Source of the DNA: Cynocephalus volans
Lineage: Eukaryota; Chordata; Mammalia; Dermoptera; Cynocephalidae
Length of the DNA: 64,000 nucleotides
Assembly (NCBI RefSeq): GCF_027409185.1
Contig: NC_084462.1
Span: 186,579,571-186,643,570 of the forward strand
Reading direction: 5' to 3'
Positions 47,190 to 57,968 of the stretch are shown piece by piece. Under the pieces are notes generated by a model that searched no databases, was not told the DNA's origin, and saw only the letters and a list, made by a program, of their open reading frames with translations. The translations under genes were made by a program, and so were the position numbers. Each line of letters starts with the position of its first letter. Position 1 is the first letter of the stretch.

Positions 47190-49615
47190 CAAACCCTCAG
47201 CTCATGGTTAATAATGGGTCAGGGCCTCCCCACTGGCCCGTGAGGGGATCTTTCCATCTTACTTGAGCCTCGAGCCGAGCTGGCTGAGTTACCCAGTGCC
47301 TTTGAAACACTGACAGGGGGTTTTGTTGGGAAAAATTTAAAATGTTTAAGGTAGATAAAGCTGTGCCTAGTTGCACGAGGGGGCTGGTGGTCCCCCCTTT
47401 TTGTTTGAAAAGTTGGGTTTTTAATACCTGATTTTGTCTTTCTATGATGGCTTGGCCTTGTGGTTTGTGGGTGATGCCAGTGGTATGCTGGATGCCCCAC
47501 GTGTTTAAAAATGTTGTAAAGGTAGAGCTGATAAAGCAGGGGCCATTGGCAGTTTTTAGCTGACGGGGGAGGCCCAAAACAGCAAAGCACTGTAATAAAT
47601 GGCTTTGTGCATGCTTACTTTTCCCCCCGAGTGGGCTGTTGCCCAACAGGCATGAGAATAAGTGTCAATGGACCTAAATATGTGTTTTAACTTTCTGAAG
47701 CTAGGAAAATGAATTACATCAGTTTGCCATAATACGTTGGGCTTCAATCTCCGGGGATTAACACCCGGGGCTTGCAGCAGTGGGACCTGCAAATAGAGTG
47801 AGCATAACTTACAGGTATGGACAATTTTCTTTGAGCTGGGAGATGGGGACCTGTGGATAACGGGTGTGAAGGCCCCTCCAATTGACATGCGTTAGCTCAT
47901 GCAGTTGGATGGCCTGTTGAGCGGTGTTGACCTCGGGCCCGCTGGATGCTAGCCGGTCAGCAATATTGTTGCCTGATGAGAACATCCCAGGTAAGTTCTG
48001 GTGCCCTCTGAGATGTGTGAGGAAAATGAGGGACTCCCATTGCTGCAGCAACGTTCGGATTTGTATCATAAGGGGAGTAATGGGGTTGTTGTCTAAGCAT
48101 ATGTGGGAGCGGGGCAGTCCCAGCAACAGGTTAACCATGTACAGGCTATCTGAGAACAAATTCATGGGGTTGTGGCCTTTTTTAGGGTGAGTGCAACTGC
48201 CAGCAACTCTTTAAATTGTGCTGATCCCTCGGCTGGCCGGAAAAGGGTTTGCTTGGGGGCCCCAGGGGACTGGCCCATGGGTGCAAACACTACTACTGCT
48301 GCCCCAGCTTGTCCTCCATCTGTGAAGACATTGTACCCATTTAACAGGGGACTGAGAGAGAATAGCTGGGGGGCCACCCAGGGCAGGTGGCTGATTGCTG
48401 CTAGCCACTTGCAAGGGCCATAGTGACAGTCAATAACTTCCATGAACCCCTCTAAAGCTATGGCAATTCTGTTGTTATTTCTTGCTAACCAGGTAAAATC
48501 TGTTAATTTATACATGAGGACAATTTTTTTCAGATTCCTTAGCATAACAGCGCAGAGCAGTAGTCCTTCCTTTTTGAAGCAAATTGGCAGTTTGGTTGAC
48601 TAAGGTATACACCCTGGGGCCCCTCCCAAAGGATACATGGACCCATTGGATGGCCGTGTTGTCTTGGACCAGCACGGCCATCATAGATTGCTGGCTGTCA
48701 ATAAGCCACAACTACAATGGTTTGGTAATACTGAACCTTCCGAGTTGAGCCTGATTTAGCCGGTCTTGGATGGTGCGGAAGCAGTCCTGATGTTTTCTCT
48801 GCAACACGATTTTTTGAGTGTCACTGTGGGTTCGCAGCAACTCAAACAGGGGACTGAGATCCCCTGTTGACAAGGGTAGCCAGGGCCGAAGCCAATTAAT
48901 TTCTCCCAATACCTTCTGTAGCTCTATCGGGGTGTATTCAGTTTTAACAGATAATTGCGGTTTAAAGGGGCTGACCCCCTCCAGCGTTAACAGTGAACCC
49001 AATATTTTAAAAGGAGACACCATTTGGGTTTTATCAGCAGAAATACACAGATTTCCTTGTGTTAAGCATTTTAGCAACACTTGGTAAGCCGATGACAGCC
49101 CCTCCAAAGAGGGGCTGCCCAAAATATTGTCATCCATATAAACATATAGCGTGACATGTGGGGAGTTGCAAGACAGGTTGAAGCAGCTGGTACATATAAT
49201 TTTGACAAAAGGCAGGACCCTTGGCCATGCCCTGGGGCAAAACTACCCACTTGTAATGCTGGTCTGGTCCATGGTAATTGACAGATGGGACGGAAAAGGC
49301 AAATTTCTCACAACCCCGGGGGTGTAAAGGGATAGAAAAGAAGGAGTCCTTGAGGTCGACCAATGCCAAGTAGAAGTGGCTGGGAATGGCAGGAACCCAG
49401 GGCATTCCCCGAAGGCATGTTCCCTGGATTACCATGCGCTTGTTAACTTCCCAAAGGTCTTGGAGCATTCTCCACTTGCCTGATGACTTGCGGATTACAA
49501 ACACAGGGGTGTTCCAGGGACTAGAGGAAGGGCGTATGTGGCCCAACTGCAGCTGTTCGATAATGATATCTTTTAAAGCCATTAACTTGGAGGATGGGAG
49601 GGGCCACTGCTCCAC
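47190..49615 (-). pseudogene. pol: pol relic of provirus 3
   Basis: RT start MEQWPLPSSK, then SPWNTPVFVI and LPQGM in frame 49615-49130. A frameshift lies just before YMDD (49140-49129), and the frame continues in 49137-48712. RNase H: TDGG in 48545-48162, then SDSLY and LRGHQN in 48165-47809. Integrase: HHCC-region text, Asp at 47720-47718 (WQTDVIHF) and Glu at 47442-47440 (IIER), but the second catalytic Asp reads Ala at 47550-47548 (KTANGP). At least five frames are required. Canonical beta-type motif set; inert. Confidence 0.88.
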
Positions 49616-49667
49616 CCATACTGGTGGGCCCTCCTTCCACCTGATGGGGGGGTCAGGGCAGTGGCAC

Positions 49668-50110
49668 TTAGGACTGGGGGTTCACTATGATTCTGGAGCG
49701 GGGTTGATGGGATCTTGCTCTCTCGAATTCAAGATCCCTTCGATAATTGGGAATGCTACTGAATCGTGGGGCAGGATCGTGAAACTGCTGCTGGTATTCC
49801 TCCTCATCCAGAAGGTCGTCATAAAACCCCTTGTGGTAGGTGGTAATATATGCATCAGTCTGCCCTAGGAAATCCTGCCCTAGAAGATTGGCATTAAGCC
49901 CCGATGCAATAAGTGGCTTGAATTGACCCACCAAGCCATCAGCGTCCTTCCACTGGATGTATGTTTTGGTTTCATATGAAGGTGTTTGGCCCCCTACCCC
50001 AAGGATTTTAGGCCGGGGGACAAGCTCCCAGTTGGGCGGGTCTCCTCCCTTCGGAGGACGGTGCAGTCCACTCCTGTATCTATAAGGCAGCAGAACCACT
50101 TTCCCCCGAT
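49668..50110 (-). pseudogene. pro: Protease relic of provirus 3
   Basis: The aspartic-protease site LIDTGVDCT is at about 50086-50060, with DTG codons at 50080-50072 retained. Downstream, in the 143-codon frame, is the C-terminal motif LLGQDFL. The active site and frame 50099-49668 do not form one uninterrupted gene with gag. Confidence 0.78.
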
Positions 50111-50399
50111 AGTGATGTCCATCTTAGGTCTAACCCCCTCAATGATGGGGACAGTCCTGTTGGTCCCAGGGGCCTTTCTTGTGTTTGGACACGATAGCTC
50201 CGCTTCTGGCGGACTTGAACTACTCCTTTGGGATAATGGGGCTGGGAGGTTCCCCCCACCTAGTTTAAAGGGTTGCTATGCTTGTCATACTTGGATCGGC
50301 ACTCCCTCTTCCAGTGGAATCCCCACTGGCACCAGGGGCAGGGGGTAGAGGGCTGCCCGGCTTACCCCTCCTGGGGGGTGCCCCGGGGGTGAATCCTGT

Positions 50400-51859
50400 C
50401 CCTTGGGGCACTGTTTCTTAAAGTGCCCAATTTCCCCACAGCTGAAGCACTATCTTTCTTGGGGCCCAGTTTTACTGGGGAGGGCCAAAGAGGCCATAGC
50501 TTGGGGCATGGCCTCTGGTAAGGCTTCTGTTTGGGCCCTCAGGGTGGAAGAAAGGGATTGCGACTGGGACTGGTGATGTTGTGTCCCCACATCCGTGGCA
50601 GCTAGGACCCACCATTCCAGGGCTCTTTCTTTAAGACCAGTGCAGGCCAGTTTGTGGTTGGCGGTCATTCTTTCCCACACCAGCATTTTAATAAATTGAT
50701 CCCTTAAGGGACCGGGGGGGGGAACTTCCTCTTGATACTTTCCTCAACCCAGGCAATAAAGGATGGGAGGTCGTCAGTAGGCCTTTGGGTAATACCCGAT
50801 ATCGGGGGTTCTGAAGGGCCCTCTGCGAGTTTCCTCCATGCATATAGCGTGGCTGCCCTGACCTGATCCTGGTAAGGAGGGGGAATTGCTGCTTGCTGTA
50901 TCCCTGTACTGTACTGGTCTGTTGTCCCTGAGAGCATCCCGAATGTGATGGGGATTGGGGGGTTGGCGGCTCGGTTTCTTTCAGCTTGCTGATGACATTC
51001 CTCCTCGTAGAAGGCACAAAACTTAATGTAAAGGTTGCTGGCAGCACTGCCCGGCACAGCATTTTCCAATTCTGGGTAGTACAGGGCTGGTGGGCCAGCC
51101 CTTGGAGAATGGTTTCAGACCATGGGGAGTTAGGGCCGTCCTCAGCTACTGCCTTCTTTAGCTCTTTTAGGTCTCCCACCTCCCATGGGTACCAAAGGGA
51201 CGGTCTATTGCCCCCCGGGTTAACATTTATGGGGTAGGCTTGGGGCTGATTAGTACCTGCTGGCTGACACTCCCAGGGGTCCCTGAACACCTTAAGTGGT
51301 GCAGTAAAGGGTGGGGGAGGCCCCCAGGCAGCCATCAGGGCACCTGTTTGCCCCTTGAGCCATAGGGTCACTGGGGCTCCTCTGCATAGGGGCTAGGTAC
51401 TTGCCCTCCAGAGGTGGGAGGGGAGGATAAAGACTGTGTTGAATCCCCTCTTGTGAGGCGGTCAGGAGGAAGTGAATTCGCATCTTCCACCTTTTTGGCT
51501 GAGCCCGCCATTTGGGCTCACTCTTGGGTGAATTGTGCCCAATGGCATTCCACTTCCACACTCTCTGACCCACCCATGGAGGGGGCTGGGAAGCAGAGCT
51601 TAAGGGCTGACAAGCTGGCGTAAAACCCCAAGGGTGGCTCGACCCCCTGGTGAACCTCCCTCTGCCAGACCAGAGTTTGCACTCGGTCCCAGGTTTCAAG
51701 TGAGAAGAAGTTCACTGAGGGGACCCAGGGGGCTGCCATTAAGATGGTCTCCCATGTTCTGTGGCCTGTGGTGTCAGAGAGGTTGATCCCGTGACTTTTA
51801 AGCAGATACCACAGGGCCTTAAGGGCCAGATCGTCTCCTTTACTAGACACACCACCCAT
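50400..51859 (-). pseudogene. gag: gag relic of provirus 3
   Basis: The probable start is ATG at 51859 (MGGVSSKG, a myristoylation-type matrix start), not the longer open frame. Capsid text PWEVGDLKELKKAV and GPNSPW is in 51371-50688. The frame changes and continues with a major-homology-like segment (ITQRPTDDLPSFIAWVEES) in 51069-50704. Nucleocapsid zinc knuckle CFSCGEIGHFKKQC is at 50449-50408. Stops and shifts separate the parts. Betaretroviral by matrix and capsid pattern. Confidence 0.85.
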
Positions 51860-52185
51860 CCTTATACTTAGATTACGAGGACAAAAAACACTCAAAAGTG
51901 AAATTAAACTGGCCACAGCAGACGTTGGCCCCCGACAGATTTGGACACCCAACAAACATACACTTACATGGAACAGAAATAAAGGGGGGACTGATGGCCC
52001 ACGTCACTCACCCGATTCCTTTTTGTGCTTGATCCCACAGGGTGTTGACCCCTCTCACACTCAGAGGTTCCCAGACAAAGGCTTAGCTTCACCGTCAGTT
52101 GCCAACCATCCCGCGGCTGGCCAGGCTCCCCTGAGTGGGAGGAGACATGGAGAGTAAAGTAGTTTTCTTCACACAGGGCATCAAC

Positions 52186-52679
52186 TGCTGGGTTCAACCA
52201 GCAGGTTTTTCCTCCCTTTCCTAACCTCTCCCATGCCGAACCCAAGAGTGAGGTGCCCTAATGCTTCACCCCTCAGCCCTAGAGACGGCCAGGGGATCTC
52301 CCTGGGGGGAGTGAGTGATCTGCCCACCAACCCAGCCCCGAAGAAAGGACACTCAGACGCAGCAGGGGTTCCATTAATCAGTTCCGTTTATTGTTTGCTA
52401 AGCAAGCGTATTTATGCTTTGCCAGCGGGAGAGTTTCCTCCACCCAGCCAATCAGGGTGAAAATCACATGGTCATGCATGGGGGTTCCTTAAACAGTCAT
52501 GCCTTGATAACGATCATGGAAAATCAGGGCTGCCAATGGAATTAAACAAAAACAAAATGCAGAACCCAGCTGTCCCCTCCCACCTTGCTTCCTCTCAGCG
52601 CCATCTTTAGGTGGCCGCATGGAGAGGGCCTTGCCTAAATCGCCATTTTGGCGTTACTGAATTGCATATGAGCCCAACA
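52186..52679 (-). repeat. 5' LTR of provirus 3
   Basis: 494 bp; partner of 45849-46351. In provirus sense it has a TATA-like CATAAATA and an AATAAA (TTTATT at 52387-52392). Confidence 0.92.
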
Positions 52680-52685
52680 CCCCAC
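52680..52685. other. Target-site duplication, right copy (CCCCAC)
   Basis: Follows the LTR end ...CAACA and restores the L1 reading 'ccccaccacttctattt'. Confidence 0.85.
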
Positions 52686-52880
52686 CACTTCTATTTAATA
52701 TTTAGAATTACCAGCCAGAGCAATCAGGCAATATAAAGAAATAAAGAACCTACAGATTGGAAAAGAGAAGTGAAAATGTCAGTCTTTTCAGAAGACATGT
52801 AAACCTACTTGGTACTTTTAGGCATGGTGAAAGAACATAAAGAATGGCCAGGAAAGCATTCTTTGTAAGTGTGTGTACTA
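52686..52880 (+). mobile_element. L1 ORF2, right part after provirus 3
   Basis: 'cacttctatttaatatttagaattaccagccagagcaatcaggc' continues the L1 that stopped at 45842. Confidence 0.8.
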
Positions 52881-52999
52881 AGAGTTGCAGCCTTGTGTGT
52901 GTGATCCAGCTGTGTATCACTCTCTCAGCCCTTCTTCACATCTGCTCCACACCATTGGCAGTCGCAGTCATTTGAGTGCATATATGGGGTGTGGCCATT

Positions 53000-53330
53000 G
53001 ATGACATTGGCCATATACATTTTGGGTGTTCAATAATACATTTTGCTATATGTATACATTGTGAAATGATTAATGAAAGTGATGATTATACGTATCACTT
53101 CACATAGCTATCATATGTATGTGTGTGTTGAGAACACTTAAGATGTACCCTCAGAATTTATGAAGTACAAAATGCATCATTACTAGGCAGTGTCACAAGG
53201 GTGTACATCAGATCTCCAGAAATTACTCATCCTGTTTCATAGAAGCTTTGTAAGCTTTAAACAGTGTCCCTTGATTTGCACAACTCCAGTTCTCTGAAAA
53301 CCACCATTTGGCTCTCTGTATTTGACTGCA
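53000..53330 (-). mobile_element. L1 3'UTR-like, antisense
   Basis: 'tgtatacattgtgaaatgattaatg', 'gtgttgagaacacttaagatgtac' and 'acatcagatctccagaaattactcatcc' match the antisense 3'UTR of older L1 elements. Confidence 0.7.
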
Positions 53331-54187
53331 TATATGGGGTCTGGGTTCCATTAAGGGTTAACAGCCAGCACACCCCGTTCTCTGACCACTGTGTGACCCT
53401 AGCATCCCATGGTCTTGTTCACTAAGGTGTTCTGAGGCTGGCGGAGCCATCTGGACTCACTCTGACATAGGTGTGTGACTTACTATAGGTGAACTGGCAT
53501 CAGCAGCAACTTGTGCCCCTCAAGAGATGCAGGACTGTCCTGCACTAGTGCCTGAGTTGCCTAGTTATACGTGCAAAAGACACATGGGCATAGGTAAGGA
53601 AGCTTCAGGGAGCCAACCTGTCACCTGTTGGTGGTTCCACAGATGGATGAATACATGAGATGGGCATTAACAGATTGAGCGAGGTCGATAGCATTGACGG
53701 ACAAATCTTTATTCAAAATCACAATGGACAGGGGTGTGTCTATGTGAGAAAAGTGGTTCCTATACAAACAAAACGTGTTTGACACAGGACGTAGAGTACA
53801 AGGTTACGACACACAGAAAATAGGCTTTGTTTCTTTTTCAGTTAAATTATTTCCAGTCAATGATGTTCAGAATCTTCTGGAAGATCTGTTTATCGTGAAT
53901 GAAATATGAGTCTCAGTGAAACAATGGCCCTATAGACAGTTCACATCTCATCTGAAAAAAAAGACATGTCAGTTTCTCCCTCACTAACAGAGTGAGGATG
54001 AGAGAAATTAAAAACATAAAGAAAAAGGCATGAAGTGTCCCAGAGGACATCTGAGAAGTTGGAGAGGACAGGAAATCCCTAATTTCTACAGGAAACACTT
54101 CACTGTCCTCTGCACCTGCCACTGGCACGAGGCCCCTGAGTTCAGTGTGTCCTGCGCGCCCCCTGGTGGTCAGCGCTCCCTGCAGTA
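53331..54187. other. 3' flank of IGHV3-like pseudogene
   Basis: No gene. A segment near 53364-53428 resembles the window end (63937-64000): 'ctgacyactgtgtgaccc', 'catcccatgg' and 'cttgttc'. The last 250 bp resemble the 3' flanks of the other IGHV genes. Confidence 0.5.
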
Positions 54188-54226
54188 GGTTCGTGTCTGG
54201 GTTCCCACTGACGTCCCCTCACAGGA
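54188..54226 (-). promoter_or_regulatory. V-RSS with ruined heptamer
   Basis: Nonamer ACACGAACC (54196-54188) and a 23-bp spacer, but the heptamer position reads TCCTGTG, losing the essential CAC. Confidence 0.8.
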
Positions 54227-54684
54227 TTTTTCACACAGTAATACACAGCCATGTCCTCAGCTCTCACATTTTTCATTTGCAGATGCAGCGTGCTCTTGGC
54301 ATTTTCTCTGGAGATGGTGAATCGGCCCTTCACGGAGTCCGCATAGTTTGTGCTTCAACCATACCAATCAGTGGGTGAGACCCACTCCAGCCCCTTCCCT
54401 GGAGCCTGGCAGGCACAGTGCATGTCGTAGTCAACAAAGGTCAATCCAGAGGCTGCACTGGAGGGTCTCAGGGATGCACCCAGGCTCTACTCAGCCTTCC
54501 CCAGACTCCACCAGCTGAACCTCACACTGGAAATCTGCAAACACAGAGACATTCTCTTCAAGAAAAGTCTCACGCACATCTACTGTTTCACCTACATACA
54601 CTCACATTTTCAATGTCTGTCTTTCTCCATTATATGACCTTTTAATACAGAAATAAGGGAAAGCCAGCTCAGTCCAAACTCCGT
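54227..54684 (-). pseudogene. IGHV: IGHV3-like pseudogene
   Basis: The V exon starts at 54534 after TTTGCAG, reading EVQLVESGE. The 3' half is clean: [19 protein letters not shown], then [12 protein letters not shown] with Cys104, so a 63-codon frame survives. Defects: TGA in FR1 (codon 11) and in CDR2, a frame disturbance near FR1 Cys23, Trp41 changed to Cys, and the leader exon at 54684-54639 starting ACG instead of ATG with a weakened donor (GTCATA). The leader text TEFGLSWLSLI is the usual IGHV3 leader apart from the start. Intron 104 bp. Clan III assignment is firm. Confidence 0.9.
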
Positions 54685-54808
54685 GATGAGTCATCTATGT
54701 TCAGTCCTGCTCACTGTACTGGAGCACCTGGGAATCTGAGGCTGGGGCTGCTCTCCTAGAGCTGCAGGGTCGGGTCTGAGCTGCTTTTCTTCAGCAGAGG
54801 GAGGCCCT

Positions 54809-54816
54809 ATCTGCAT
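54809..54816 (-). promoter_or_regulatory. Near-octamer upstream of IGHV3-like pseudogene
   Basis: ATGCAGAT in gene sense, one mismatch from consensus, about 125 bp upstream of the leader. Confidence 0.55.
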
Positions 54817-56240
54817 GTCCTCCTGCTATACAGCAAGCTCTGTGGTGGGAGCCTAGGAAGAGGGCAGAGTCCAGAGCAGATGTGAGCGTCTTGGTGGAGA
54901 TGGGGACAAAAATTACATTTGTGAAAATATGATTTTTATTATATGCTTGTAACTTGGTAAAAATTTTTAATTCATCTTATGTTATATTTGCTCATAAACA
55001 CAAAATATTTGATGCAATTCAGAACGCTAATTCTTTATACAGGTGTACAGTTATAAACTGAATCATCAAAGGATTATGCAGTGTATCCAAGTGCTCATGT
55101 ATGGTCAGAGGGAGCCTCAGTGTCTGGGTCTGTGCTCCACACCACGGATCCAACACCAGGACAGAGCTGGGCCTGCCTACTGACATTTGCCTGGTTAGAT
55201 TCTCCTTCCTGTAATCACACTTTGTGAATTTGCTGTGTTCTGTCTTTTATTTCCATCGTATATAGAGAACCAGAGTTCATGCAAATGCACCTTAAAGAGT
55301 CTCTACCATTATATGTTTTAGGATCGTTCTATCTCTCCTCTACTGTAACATACTTTTATCTGCAACAACCCTATGGAATTATAATAGATATAATGCACAG
55401 CACATATTTAAAGTGTTTCCTGTGGTTCTTCTGTGATTTCCTCTTCCCATTCCTTCCTTCCTCACTGCCCACGCCCAGGCAACTCATGACCTTCTTTATG
55501 TTACTTCTTAGTAGTTTCTCTCTCCTAGAATTTAAGTAAATGGAACTTGGAGTAAGGACTTTCATTGTTTATCATATTTCTCTGAGATCATTATGGGAAA
55601 TGCAGTCTTGTTCTTGTGTGAATCAGGCACTCATGAGTTTTAACACTGAGTGGGATCACAATGTGTGAAAGCCCCCCCTTTTTTCAGTTTACCAGTTGAT
55701 GGGAATTTGGATTGTGTCATTTCTGGATATCATTACTTAAGCCGCTACAAATGCAAATGTAGAGATAAAGTACTTTTTCTTATTCTTTCAACAAACACAA
55801 CAAAAATAGGAAGTCCATGATATAAGTGGCAAATTAGCACGTTTTCTTAAACAAATCAAATAGTAAAGTTAACAAGACAAACAGCAAACCTGAAATCTGG
55901 AGAAAGTAGTTTTCAGGCAAAACAGGACCAAAACTTAGCTCACCTGGGTCAGAGATCACTAGATGGCAGACACACTAGAATAAAGATGAAATTAGAAATA
56001 TTTCATGAATTTCCAAATGTCCAGTGTGCTAAAGCATCAGAGTGTGAATCTGGCAGGATGCACATACCTGCAGGGTCCTAACTTCTTTCTGGCTTCTCCA
56101 GGGTTGGGGAGAATCACTCAGCTCCGGCCTCCTGGGCTGGTGCTCAAGGGAGAGAGGAGCAGCCCCCCTGCCTAGTGCTCCAGCAGCTCCCCCAGATCCT
56201 CCACACGACAAGTTATCAATGTGCACGGGAGGCAGCAAAG
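54817..56240. other. Intergenic, nothing firm recognised
   Basis: AT-rich with scattered T- and A-rich tracts. A GC-richer patch at 56050-56215 carries a 71-codon minus-strand frame with no domain. Confidence 0.4.
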
Positions 56241-57285
56241 CCAATATTTATGCTTTATATTTTGAGAAACTGCTGAACCATTTTTTGAAATGGATATAAA
56301 ATTGTACGTTCTCACCAGCATTTGATGAACAAACCAATTTGTCCACATCCTCATCAATATCTCTTATTACTCTTCACTTTTATCATGTTCATACAACGTG
56401 GCACAAAACAGAAACTTAAAACATAAAAGAACCTAAATACTGAACACTGCATGTTACTAATTCCACTTATGAAAATTATCCAGAATAGGCCTGCATGGAG
56501 ACAGAAATTAGGTTAGTGGTCCTGGACCTGGATAAGGAGGAGGAAGGGAGGACTGGAAAGTGACACTGAAGAGACGTGTTCCTTTTTGGTTATTCAAATA
56601 ATCTAAACTTAAATTCTGTTGGTGGTTGCAGAAATTTTGTTAATTATTTTGTGAGTACCGTATACTGAAGTCTTCTAAACTGCACACTTTCATAGGTAGC
56701 TTTTATCACAAGTAAAATATATTTCAATAAGTTTAAAAATCTATCCATCATTTTCAAATATTAATACAGTTATACAATTTTATACAGTTTATAACCCCCA
56801 TGAAATGTACTTTTCTGAAATAAACAGCAAACATATTGTGATGTCAGTAATTTAAAGGATATGAGAGCATGAGAAACTGTGTGGTATTTTGATATAGTCC
56901 AGTTCGTTTATTTTCTCTTTTGCTGTTTGCGTTTTCTGGCTCATGTTCATAGTCTGTGCACACACCTAGTTCCTGAATTGTTTCACCTACATTTTGTCTT
57001 AGTGTTATTTAAGTTTCAGGTCATATAATTGTCTTTAATTCACTTTGAGTTGATTTTAGTATATGGTGTGAGGTAAATACCTGGTTTCATTGTTCTGCTT
57101 ATGGACATCCAGTTTTCCCTGCATCACTTGTTGAGAGGAAGTCTTGTCCGCAATGTAGATTTTTGTTGCCTTTGTCCAATATCAGATGGCTGTGAGCCTG
57201 AGGGGTGATTTCTGTGTTCTCAATTCTGCTCCACTGGTCTGACTGTCTATAGTCAGTACTAATAGTGTCTACAGTCAGTAACAAT
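56241..57285. mobile_element. L1 fragments in both orientations
   Basis: Antisense text at 56241-56395 ('cgttctcaccagcatttgatgaac'), sense 3'-type text at about 56440-56740, and antisense ORF2-like text at 56990-57245 ('tcactttgagttgattttagtatatggtg', 'ccagttttccctgcatcactt'). Confidence 0.65.
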
Positions 57286-57447
57286 ACATTTCAAAATAGC
57301 AAGGAGAGTAAGTTTCAACTGTCTTCCCTCAAAAATTATAATGTGATGTGATGGATATATTGACCTTGTTCCAGTTGTCGAGAAGACAAAACATCACTAA
57401 AGCCAAAATGCCTCATTAGATTAGTTCTACTATGTTTCCATTTGTAT

Positions 57448-57968
57448 TGTCAGGGCTAGTGCTCAGACCCTTCAAACCCATTGTACAAACTGGGTGACAA
57501 ACCCCTCACATGCCAGGCTGGGTCACCAGACACTTCACACACAGGTCCACGCTACATAATTGGAAAAGATCCTGGTACCATTGGCAGATGACATGAGCTC
57601 CATCTTCAGCGACAGCAGCAGCATCTTACATGTTCGGCAGATTTCAGGTCGAGGAGGTGGTGGTGGCAGTGGCCTTGCGGAGGGTCCCGGTGGCACTGGT
57701 AGCAACAGCTTGGATCAACACCCTCCAGCAGCAGTGGAGGCTTCCCCATGGACACGGTGCACCTCCCAGGGGTGGGGGGAGCACCGTGGGTCAGACCCAC
57801 TCATCCATTATACTTCAGTCCATAACCCAGGAAACCTGGGTGCACATGCGCAATTACATTAGACAGTAACCAAGGAACACCTGGGCGCACGTGCATATTT
57901 ACATCAAATGCTCAGCAATATTTTGAACATCTGAGGGGTCCTGACCATTTAACTATATTTTCCCAACA
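57448..57968. mobile_element. Copy-2-specific insertion, possible solo LTR
   Basis: Copy 1 runs from its L1-like edge to 'tactattccac' without this block. The insert begins TGTCAGGGC and ends CCCAACA, so TG...CA ends are possible. Its centre (57590-57780) is GC-rich with GGT/GGC runs and a 100-codon plus-strand frame of no known family. No target duplication is evident. It could be a solo LTR of an unrecognised ERV or another insert. Confidence 0.45.

Larger units (their letters stand above)
45849..52679 (-). mobile_element. Beta-type (class II) ERV, provirus 3
   Basis: A minus-strand provirus flanked by a 6-bp duplication, as expected for betaretrovirus-like integration. LTRs of about 500 bp begin TG and end CA. 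It carries gag, pro, pol and a short env. A clear polypurine tract precedes the 3' LTR. I could not match the primer-site position to a familiar tRNA. Coding parts are interrupted by stops and frameshifts. It sits inside L1 ORF2 in antisense to it. Confidence 0.93.
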
